In this document: in pieces, positions 57,281-64,000 of the stretch
Layout of the letters: every line of letters begins with the position of its first letter
Numbering within the stretch: position 1 is the stretch's first letter
NCBI RefSeq assembly: GCF_029533155.1
Contig: NZ_JAIZDB010000002.1
Coordinates: forward strand, 1 to 64,000
Direction of reading: 5' to 3'
Length of the DNA stretch: 64,000 nt
From: Psychrobacillus antarcticus
GTDB lineage: Bacteria > Bacillota > Bacilli > Bacillales_A > Planococcaceae
Translations under genes and position numbers: made by a program
The notes under the pieces: generated by a model
The model's database searches: none
What the model was told of the DNA's origin: nothing
What the model saw: the letters and a program-made list of their open reading frames with translations, nothing else

Positions 57281-58189
57281 GTGGAGTTGATAATCATCAT
57301 AGGGTTAGAAGAACTTCATGCTTTTATGGAATACATACAATTAGAAAGAAATTATTCGAATCATACAGTACAAGAGTACGATAAAGATATAAAGCAGTTT
57401 CTGTCTTTTTTAAAAATAGAGGGAGTAACTGATTTAAATGAGGTTGAATATATTCATGCCCGATTATATGTGACGAAGTTATATGATGAGAAACTAGCGA
57501 GAACTACTATTTCTAGAAAGATATCCTCTATTCGTTCTTATTATAAATTTCTTCATAAAGAATATAATATTCGAGACGACGCATTTCAATCTCTGTTTCA
57601 TCCAAAAAAAGAAAAAAAACTTCCTCATTTTTTTTATGAAGAGGAAATGGAGCAGTTGTTTGAAGGGAATAAAGGAACTGATTCTTTATCCATCCGAAAT
57701 ATTGCCATATTAGAACTGTTATATGCGACTGGAATACGTGTCAGTGAACTTACATCGATTGAACTTCGTCATATAGATAGTAGCTATGGTGTCGTTCGAG
57801 TAATGGGAAAAGGCAGAAAAGAGCGGTATGTACCTGTAGGTGATTATGCATTAGCAGCAATAGATGATTATTTATTGAACAGTAGACCAAAGCTAATGAA
57901 GAAAACTTCGCATACATTTATCTTCGTCAATAGTCGAGGAGAGCACTTAACAACAGACGGTGTAAGATATATCCTAAACCAAATGTTGAAAAAAGCTTCT
58001 ATAAATTCAACTATTTATCCACATATGCTGAGACATACATTTGCTACGCATTTATTGAATAATGGAGCAGATCTTAGAAGTGTGCAGGAGCTATTAGGAC
58101 ATTCCAGCTTATCTTCCACACAAATCTACACACATGTTACAAAAGAGCATTTACGTAAAACGTATATGAATGCGCATCCGCGTGCGTAA
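57281..58189 (+). CDS. xerC: Tyrosine recombinase XerC (CodV)
   Basis: 302 residues as drawn from GTG 57281; the start is uncertain because GGAGTGGAG overlaps it and a TTG at 57287 is also possible. The N-terminal SAM-like core-binding domain (about 5-95) is followed by the catalytic domain with Arg in ATGIRVSELT, Lys in GKGRKERYVPV, HMLRHTFATHLL and the nucleophilic Tyr in STQIYTHV. XerC with XerD resolves chromosome dimers. It heads the xerC-hslV-hslU-codY group. Confidence 0.95.
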   Translation: MELIIIIGLEELHAFMEYIQLERNYSNHTVQEYDKDIKQFLSFLKIEGVTDLNEVEYIHARLYVTKLYDEKLARTTISRKISSIRSYYKFLHKEYNIRDDAFQSLFHPKKEKKLPHFFYEEEMEQLFEGNKGTDSLSIRNIAILELLYATGIRVSELTSIELRHIDSSYGVVRVMGKGRKERYVPVGDYALAAIDDYLLNSRPKLMKKTSHTFIFVNSRGEHLTTDGVRYILNQMLKKASINSTIYPHMLRHTFATHLLNNGADLRSVQELLGHSSLSSTQIYTHVTKEHLRKTYMNAHPRA

Positions 58190-58207
58190 ATATTGGAGGT
58201 AATTAAG

Positions 58208-58756
58208 TTGGGTAATATACATGCAACCACGATATTTGCAGTTAGTCACAAAGGTAGCCAGGCAATGGCAGGAGATGGCCAAGTGACTTTAGGTAACCAA
58301 GTAGTGATGAAACATACTGCCAAAAAGGTTAGAAGACTTTTTAACGGTCAAGTTGTGGCAGGTTTTGCTGGCTCTGTAGCAGATGCTTTTACGCTTTTTG
58401 AAATGTTTGAAGGAAAGCTTTTAGAGTATAATGGAAATTTACAAAGAGCGGCAGTTGAGCTTGCCAAACAATGGCGAGGAGATAAAATGCTCCGTCAATT
58501 GGAGGCAATGCTTCTAGTGATGGACAAAAATAGTTTATTACTTGTTTCTGGAACAGGAGAAGTCATTGAGCCAGATGATGGGATTTTAGCTATTGGTTCT
58601 GGTGGCAATTTTGCGTTAGCAGCTGGCAGAGCTTTAAAGCAATTTGCCGGAGAGAATATGACAGCAGCAGAAATTGCAAAAGCAGCCCTAACTACAGCTG
58701 CAGATATATGTGTCTTTACAAACCATCAAATTATTGTGGAGGTATTAGGTGAATGA
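58208..58756 (+). CDS. hslV: ATP-dependent protease HslV (ClpQ/CodW)
   Basis: 182 residues from TTG 58208, which has GGAGGT seven bases upstream; TTG 58193 includes that site and is rejected. The peptidase chambers the HslUV complex. The conserved block is [23 protein letters not shown]. In B. subtilis CodW the chain begins with Ser at position 2, described as the nucleophile; here position 2 is Gly and the first possible nucleophile is Thr of the TTIFAV pair. It overlaps hslU by four bases. Confidence 0.95.
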   Translation: MGNIHATTIFAVSHKGSQAMAGDGQVTLGNQVVMKHTAKKVRRLFNGQVVAGFAGSVADAFTLFEMFEGKLLEYNGNLQRAAVELAKQWRGDKMLRQLEAMLLVMDKNSLLLVSGTGEVIEPDDGILAIGSGGNFALAAGRALKQFAGENMTAAEIAKAALTTAADICVFTNHQIIVEVLGE

Positions 58757-60144
58757 AAGAAACAAACTTAACCCCAAAACAAATTACCGAGCATTTAAAT
58801 AAATACATCGTTGGTCAGGACGCTGCAAAAAAAGCAGTTGCCGTTGCACTTCGAAATCGGTATCGTCGACAATTATTGGATGACGAGATGAAAAACGAAG
58901 TAATCCCGAAAAATATTCTAATGATTGGACCTACAGGAGTAGGTAAAACTGAAATTGCTAGAAGAATTGCTAAACTAACAAATGCTCCCTTTATAAAAGT
59001 GGAGGCAACTAAGTTTACTGAAGTAGGGTATGTTGGTCGAGATGTCGAGTCTATGGTAAGAGATCTAGTAGAAGCAGCTATCCGAATTGTCCGAGAAGAA
59101 AAGATGGAAGAAGTAAAAGAACAGGCAATTCGATTGGCAAACGACGCTATTGTCAAACTTCTTGTTCCTTCTTTGAAGAAAAAAAGTGCTAACTCTAATC
59201 CATTTGAAGCATTATTCGGAGGAAAAGATGAAGATACTACTGATGTAGAAGATACAGATGTACGTTTAAAACGCTCGCAAATTGCCGAAGATCTAAGAGA
59301 TGGCAAATTGGAAGAAGAGTTTATAACTGTGGAGGTTGTTGAACAATCACCCTCGCTGTTTGATGCTTTACAGCCAGCTGGTATGGAGAGTATGGGGATG
59401 AATATGCAGGACGCCTTGTCTAATCTAATGCCAAAGAAAAAGAAAAAACGTAAGTTGAAAGTAAAAGACGCACGCAAAGTATTAATGCAGGAAGAAGCGA
59501 GCAAATTAATAGACAAAGATGAACTTTCCCAAATAGCAATTGAAAAGACAGAACAAACGGGAATCATATTTATCGATGAAATGGACAAAATAGCAAGTAA
59601 AAATGGATCTGGTTCTTCCGCGGATGTTTCACGAGAAGGTGTCCAACGAGATATTTTACCAATTGTAGAAGGATCTACAGTTAATACTAAGTATGGAGCT
59701 GTAAAAACAGATTATATTTTGTTTATAGCAGCGGGGGCCTTCCATACTGCTAAGCCGTCCGATTTAATACCTGAGCTTCAAGGTCGTTTTCCGATTCGTG
59801 TCGAATTAGAAAAACTGACAAAAGAAGACTTTGTTCGTATTTTAAAAGAGCCTCGCCAATCTCTTATTAAACAATATGAGGCTTTATTGGAGACGGAGGG
59901 AGTTACAATCACCTTCTCTGATGAATCCATTGAAAGAATTGGTGAAATCGCTTATGAGGTTAATCAGGAGACCGATAATATAGGAGCGAGACGTTTACAC
60001 ACAATTCTAGAGAAGATTTTAGAGGAGCTTTCTTTTGAAGCTTCTGACATTTCGCCGGCTCATATTCAAATTACTCCTGCATATATTGACGGTAAACTTG
60101 ACAATATTGTGAAAAACAGAGATTTATCGCAATTTATTTTGTAA
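58753..60144 (+). CDS. hslU: HslU ATPase (ClpY/CodX)
   Basis: 463 residues. This AAA+ unfoldase feeds HslV. Walker A is [13 protein letters not shown], Walker [12 protein letters not shown], with the intermediate I domain between (about 100-250, rich in charged residues) and a C-terminal sensor segment ending DLSQFIL, the tail that docks on HslV. ATGA overlap couples it with hslV. Confidence 0.97.
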   Translation: MKETNLTPKQITEHLNKYIVGQDAAKKAVAVALRNRYRRQLLDDEMKNEVIPKNILMIGPTGVGKTEIARRIAKLTNAPFIKVEATKFTEVGYVGRDVESMVRDLVEAAIRIVREEKMEEVKEQAIRLANDAIVKLLVPSLKKKSANSNPFEALFGGKDEDTTDVEDTDVRLKRSQIAEDLRDGKLEEEFITVEVVEQSPSLFDALQPAGMESMGMNMQDALSNLMPKKKKKRKLKVKDARKVLMQEEASKLIDKDELSQIAIEKTEQTGIIFIDEMDKIASKNGSGSSADVSREGVQRDILPIVEGSTVNTKYGAVKTDYILFIAAGAFHTAKPSDLIPELQGRFPIRVELEKLTKEDFVRILKEPRQSLIKQYEALLETEGVTITFSDESIERIGEIAYEVNQETDNIGARRLHTILEKILEELSFEASDISPAHIQITPAYIDGKLDNIVKNRDLSQFIL

Positions 60145-60228
60145 AATCAAATCGTATTAGTATCTAAAACAATTAAAAACCTTTAGAATATTAAAATAAA
60201 CAAGGAAATTAAATGGAGGATTATATTA

Positions 60229-61008
60229 ATGAATTTATTAACTAAAACAAGAAAAATTAACTCGATGTTACAAGCATCTGCTGGTAAGCCAGTAAACTTT
60301 AAGGAAATGGCTGCTCAATTAAGTGATGTAATCGAATGTAATGCTTTCATCGTATCTAGAAAAGGAAAATTATTGGGATTTGAAGTTCATCAACAAATCG
60401 AAAATGAGCGTATGATTAAAATGATGGAAGAGCGTCAATTCCCAGCACAATACACGAAAAACCTTTTTCACGTGGATGAAACATCTTCCAATTTAGATGT
60501 TTATAGTGAGCATTCTGTGTTCCCAGAAGAAAACCGTGAGTTATTTAAAGACGGTTTAACAACAATTGTTCCAATCATTGGTGGCGGGGAACGCTTAGGT
60601 ACATTAATCCTAGGGCGCCTTAAAAAAGATTTTGAAGATGATGATTTGATACTTGGTGAATATGGTGCAACAGTTGTTGGGATGGAAATCCTACGTGAAA
60701 AATCAGAGGAAATTGAAGAAGAAGCTCGCAGTAAAGCAGTTGTTCAAATGGCTATCAATTCATTGTCATACAGCGAACTTGAAGCAATCGAACATATCTT
60801 TGAAGAGTTAGATGGTAGTGAAGGTCTCTTAGTAGCATCTAAAATTGCTGATCGCGTAGGAATTACAAGATCAGTTATCGTAAATGCACTTCGTAAACTA
60901 GAAAGTGCAGGAGTAATTGAGTCGAGATCACTTGGGATGAAAGGAACTTATATCAAAGTATTAAATGATAAGTTTCTTGGAGAATTAGCGCAACTTAAAA
61001 TGAAATAA
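60229..61008 (+). CDS. codY: GTP- and BCAA-sensing global regulator CodY
   Basis: 259 residues. The N-terminal GAF domain (about 1-155) binds isoleucine and valine; the C-terminal winged helix-turn-helix (about 200-240, [23 protein letters not shown]) binds DNA. It represses nutrient-limitation genes. GGAGG precedes the ATG, and the gene is followed by a terminator, separating it from the flagellar operon it regulates in B. subtilis. Confidence 0.98.
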   Translation: MNLLTKTRKINSMLQASAGKPVNFKEMAAQLSDVIECNAFIVSRKGKLLGFEVHQQIENERMIKMMEERQFPAQYTKNLFHVDETSSNLDVYSEHSVFPEENRELFKDGLTTIVPIIGGGERLGTLILGRLKKDFEDDDLILGEYGATVVGMEILREKSEEIEEEARSKAVVQMAINSLSYSELEAIEHIFEELDGSEGLLVASKIADRVGITRSVIVNALRKLESAGVIESRSLGMKGTYIKVLNDKFLGELAQLKMK

Positions 61009-61020
61009 TTAATATATATT

Positions 61021-61058
61021 AAATTCTCTTCCTCATTATGTGGAAGAGAATTTTTTTA
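61021..61058 (+). terminator. Intrinsic terminator after codY
   Basis: AAATTCTCTTCC (61021-61032) pairs with GGAAGAGAATTT (61042-61053), followed by T's. Confidence 0.92.
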
Positions 61059-61210
61059 TTGACGAAAAATAGTAAAAGTTATTAGTCGTTTTATGCTAAT
61101 AAGATGTGAGTAAACAGTAAATTGACCAAAATTGACATGAAATGTCGACAATTATCAAATAAAAAGGTGTAAAGACCTATTAAAAAGATAAAAATTTAAT
61201 AGACACAATG

Positions 61211-61239
61211 TTACATAAACATTACAATTAAAATATTAT
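61211..61239 (+). promoter_or_regulatory. Candidate promoter of the flagellar (fla/che) operon
   Basis: TTACAT (61211-61216) and TATTAT (61234-61239) with 17 bases between, about 60 bases before flgB. A second box TTGACA near 61132 lacks a good -10. No CodY-box-like palindrome was found by eye. Confidence 0.45.
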
Positions 61240-61300
61240 GATAATCTAAGAAAATTATTAAAAAATATGTCGAATACTATTTTTATAATGAGGTGAGAAA

Positions 61301-61693
61301 ATGAGTATATTTGGTGGTGCAATTTCAAGTTTAGAACAAGGCTTGGGTTTCTCAGCGACAAAACAAAAGGCGATTGCGCAAAATATAGCAAATGTCGACA
61401 CTCCTAACTATAAAGCGAAAAGTGTCAGTTTTAGTGAATACTTATCTAGTGCAAAACACTCCACTATTTCTGCACATAGAACGCAAGTAAAACATATAGA
61501 TTTCCATACAAATTCCAGTACATACGGTGTGTTCGATTATGCCAATTATAGATATAACCACAATGGGAATGGTGTTGACATGGATAAAGAACAAGCAAAC
61601 TTAGCAACCAATCAAATCTACTATAATGCATTAATAGATAGAATGAGTGGCAAGTTAAATACATTACAAACTGTTATTAAAGGAGGAAGATAA
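61301..61693 (+). CDS. flgB: Flagellar basal-body rod protein FlgB
   Basis: 130 residues. FlgB forms the proximal rod. The N-terminal rod motif appears as QKAIAQNIANVDTPNYKAKSVSF, and the C-terminal coiled-coil ends with GKLNTLQTVIKGGR. AATGAGGTGAG precedes the ATG. flgC follows two bases after the stop. It opens the large motility operon. Confidence 0.96.
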   Translation: MSIFGGAISSLEQGLGFSATKQKAIAQNIANVDTPNYKAKSVSFSEYLSSAKHSTISAHRTQVKHIDFHTNSSTYGVFDYANYRYNHNGNGVDMDKEQANLATNQIYYNALIDRMSGKLNTLQTVIKGGR

Positions 61694-61695
61694 TT

Positions 61696-62157
61696 ATGTC
61701 CATATTTCATGGTATGAATACAACTGCATCAGCATTAACTGCTCAGCGGCTAAGAATGGACGTAATTTCCTCCAATATGGCAAATGTAGATACTACTCGG
61801 GCTAAACTAGTAAATGGTGAGTGGCAAGCATATAGAAGAAAGTCTGTTACATTAAAGCCTTTAGAAGGTCAATTTTCAAGTTTTTTAAATGTGGCCATGG
61901 GTACCTCAAACAATAGGAGTGTTGGTAATGGAGTAAAAGTGAGTGGTGTAAAAGAAGATACGGAAACTCCTTTTAAATTGCTATATGATCCGACACATAT
62001 TGATGCAAATGAAGATGGGTACGTCGAAATGCCGAATGTCGATCCTTTAAGAGAAATGGTTGATTTGATATCAGCTACAAGATCCTATGAAGCCAATGTA
62101 ACGGTTTTTAATGCAAACAAAGCTATGTTGTCTAAGGCATTAGAAATAGGAAAATAA
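61696..62157 (+). CDS. flgC: Flagellar basal-body rod protein FlgC
   Basis: 153 residues. The rod protein has the N-terminal signature RLRMDVISSNMANVDTTRAK and a C-terminal helix DLISATRSYEANVTVFNANKA. The ribosome site AAAGGAGG overlaps the end of flgB. It ends 20 bases before fliE. Confidence 0.96.
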   Translation: MSIFHGMNTTASALTAQRLRMDVISSNMANVDTTRAKLVNGEWQAYRRKSVTLKPLEGQFSSFLNVAMGTSNNRSVGNGVKVSGVKEDTETPFKLLYDPTHIDANEDGYVEMPNVDPLREMVDLISATRSYEANVTVFNANKAMLSKALEIGK

Positions 62158-62177
62158 GAAAGAAGGTATAGTTTAAA

Positions 62178-62483
62178 TTGTCAATTGAATCCATATCATT
62201 ATTTAATCCTTCACAAATAAGCCCAGTTTCGACAACTTCAAAGCTAAGTCCTGCAGAGGCTCAAACTGGTTTTGGTGATTTTTTAAAAACTGCCATTCAA
62301 TCTGTAAATGAAAATCAAAAAGCATCCGATATAGCTACCGAAAAGCTAATAAATGGTGGGGACATCGAGTTACACGATGTAATGATTGCTTCTCAGAAAG
62401 CAAGTATTACATTAAATGCGACATTAGAAATTAGAAACAAAGTTGTAGAGGCATATCAAGAAATAATGCGTATGCAAGTGTAA
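62178..62483 (+). CDS. fliE: Flagellar hook-basal body protein FliE
   Basis: 101 residues from TTG 62178, preceded by AAGAAGG. FliE joins the MS ring to the rod. The C-terminal helix IELHDVMIASQKASITLNAT and VEAYQEIMRMQV is diagnostic. fliF follows after 61 bases. Confidence 0.95.
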   Translation: MSIESISLFNPSQISPVSTTSKLSPAEAQTGFGDFLKTAIQSVNENQKASDIATEKLINGGDIELHDVMIASQKASITLNATLEIRNKVVEAYQEIMRMQV

Positions 62484-62544
62484 CCTCTCTCGGTTATCGC
62501 TAAATATATAGAGCAAAAATATTCACCATAACCGGAGGATAATA

Positions 62545-64000
62545 ATGAATGAACGTATAAAAAAAATGACGAGCGATGTAACCACTTTTTGGAGAAGTCG
62601 CACTAAAATGCAAAAAGGAACAATGGTCGGTAGTGTAGTAGGAATTATCATTCTAGCTACCGTTATTACTTTAATGATGAATAGAACTAACTTTGTTCCG
62701 CTATATACAGATGTATCTCCATCTGAAATTGGACGTATTAAAGAAACATTAGATGCACAAGGAGTGCTCAATGAAATTGCTCCAGGTGGAACGTCCATCC
62801 TAGTACCAGCTGAGCAAGTAGATGCATTATTAGTACAACTAGCAGCAGAAGGTTATCCAGAGTCAGGTATGATCGACTATAGCTTCTTTTCCCAAAACGC
62901 TGGATTTGGTATGACTGATAATGAATTTAATGTCCTAAAACTGGCTTCCATGCAAACCGAACTTGCGAAATTGATTAAGGGTGTGGAAGGGGTAAAGGAT
63001 GCCCAAGTAATGATTACCTTACCTGAAGCAGGAGTATTTCTATCACAAACCAATGAAACTGCAAGTGCCGCGATCGTTCTAAATACAAAGGCAGGGTATA
63101 AATTTACAGACTCACAGATTCTGTCCTTATATAACCTAGTATCCAAGTCAATTCCTAACTTAGCACCAGAAGATATCAGCATTAGAAACCAGTACTTAGA
63201 ATACTTTGACCTAGAACAAGCAAATACAAATACAGCCGGTGCAGATGTAAGCGATCAAATGTCTATTAAGAAAACAATTGAGCGTGATTTACAGCGTCAG
63301 GTACAAACAATGTTAGGTACTTTAATGGGACAAGACAAAGTTGTAGTATCTGTAACGACAGATATTGACTTTAAACAGGAAAATCGAGAAGAAAATTTAG
63401 TAGAACCTGTGGATGAAGAGAATATGGCTGGAATTGAAATTAGTGCGCAACGTATTTCTGAAACCTTTACCGGGGAGAATCCAGTAGCGGGAGGTACTCC
63501 AACTGCAGAGGATGCAACTGATAATTTTACCAACTATGTGGAAGGTTCCACATCAAATGGTGATTATGAGCGATTAGAAGACACCATTAATAGTGAAGTA
63601 AATCGAATCCGAAAAGAAATAGTAGAGAGTCCCTATAAAATTAGAGATATAGGTATTCAAGTGATGGTGGAACCACCTGAACCTGACGATTTAGCTTCTA
63701 TGCCTGACGGTGTCGAACAAGATATAGAGCAAATTCTTTCGACAATTATCCGAACTTCTATCGATGAAGAAGCAGGTGGAGAATTGACTGAGGAATTACT
63801 ACAGGAAAAAATTGTTGTATCTGTACAACCGTTTAACGGCAAAGCAGCGACAGTGGCAAGTACACAATCGACTATTCCTTGGTGGATATATGTAATTGGT
63901 GGAATTTTACTTGTTGCAATTATACTTCTAGTTGTATCCTTACTTCGCTCTAGAAAAACAGATGAGGAAGAAATGTTTATTTTAGAAGAGCAACGAGAAG
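62545..64000 (+). CDS. fliF: Flagellar MS-ring protein FliF, cut by window end
   Basis: 485 codons are present of roughly 530. FliF forms the MS ring and houses the export gate. A first membrane segment lies at about 33-53 (VGSVVGIIILATVITLMMN), ring-building modules follow (NVLKLASMQTELAKLIKGVEG and GVKDAQVMITLP), then a Ser/Thr/Gly-rich variable loop (about 300-345) and a second membrane segment (about 445-468, WWIYVIGGILLVAIILLVV). The C-terminal FliG-binding tail is beyond the window. GGAGG precedes the ATG. Confidence 0.97.
   Translation, partial: MNERIKKMTSDVTTFWRSRTKMQKGTMVGSVVGIIILATVITLMMNRTNFVPLYTDVSPSEIGRIKETLDAQGVLNEIAPGGTSILVPAEQVDALLVQLAAEGYPESGMIDYSFFSQNAGFGMTDNEFNVLKLASMQTELAKLIKGVEGVKDAQVMITLPEAGVFLSQTNETASAAIVLNTKAGYKFTDSQILSLYNLVSKSIPNLAPEDISIRNQYLEYFDLEQANTNTAGADVSDQMSIKKTIERDLQRQVQTMLGTLMGQDKVVVSVTTDIDFKQENREENLVEPVDEENMAGIEISAQRISETFTGENPVAGGTPTAEDATDNFTNYVEGSTSNGDYERLEDTINSEVNRIRKEIVESPYKIRDIGIQVMVEPPEPDDLASMPDGVEQDIEQILSTIIRTSIDEEAGGELTEELLQEKIVVSVQPFNGKAATVASTQSTIPWWIYVIGGILLVAIILLVVSLLRSRKTDEEEMFILEEQRE

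Noticed and set aside
58815-59588. 257-codon open frame antisense to hslU
   Set aside because: It lies entirely opposite a clear hslU, is Ser/Ile-rich as expected for antisense reading of an AT-rich gene, and has no ribosome site or family resemblance.

Overview
The window is a 64 kb piece of a low-GC Firmicute chromosome. Gene order matches the Bacillus subtilis core block from yloA/rqcH through gmk, priA, prkC, recG, fapR, smc, ffh, trmD, sucCD, topA, hslUV and codY to flgB. A short spoVM (an endospore coat-anchoring peptide), a flagellar operon and CodY point to a motile, spore-forming member of the Bacillales. The AT-rich codon use and the intergenic repeats suggest a Planococcaceae-type genome (Psychrobacillus/Lysinibacillus relatives); that family assignment is inference.

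Bases 1-5480 hold an accessory catabolic cluster on the + strand: the end of a family III CoA-transferase, an MBL-fold lactonase-like hydrolase, an aldehyde dehydrogenase, a zinc alcohol dehydrogenase and an MmgE/PrpD protein. The substrate is unknown. Bases 5480-9650 are a patchwork: a decayed pyrE-like fragment, an orphan HPr-kinase paralogue, a SAP/DUF6434-type protein whose promoter contains a LexA-box-like palindrome, a minus-strand protein with a long Asn/Ser/Gln-rich tail, and a small membrane protein.

From 9655 the conserved backbone begins: rqcH (minus), then gmk-rpoZ, coaBC-priA-def-fmt-rsmB-prpC-prkC-rsgA-rpe-thiN-spoVM, rpmB (minus), yloU-yloV, sdaAB-sdaAA-recG, fapR-plsX-fabD-fabG, acpP, rnc-smc-ftsY, ylxM-ffh, rpsP-khpA, rimM-trmD, rplS, the signal peptidase gene, rbgA, rnhB-ylqG-ylqH, sucCD, dprA, topA-trmFO, xerC-hslV-hslU-codY and the start of the flagellar operon (flgB-flgC-fliE-fliF, cut by the window end). 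Many genes overlap by 4-20 bases, which indicates translational coupling. Compared with B. subtilis, yicC/remA (before gmk), rlmN (before prpC) and ylqD (before rimM) are missing from their usual places.

The most unusual DNA is non-coding. Three long gaps (24240-25519, 34744-35167, 43327-44098) inside otherwise tight housekeeping operons carry copies of one dispersed repeat family with a large imperfect inverted-repeat core. They also hold many short hairpins whose stems differ in sequence but keep pairing. The first gap also holds an exact 130 bp direct duplication containing a terminator, with one boundary inside the arm of an 18 bp hairpin. Other regulatory signals seen are a FapR-type operator at fapR, an L19 leader before rplS, and several sigma-A type promoters and intrinsic terminators. 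No tRNA, rRNA, CRISPR array, intact IS element or prophage was seen.
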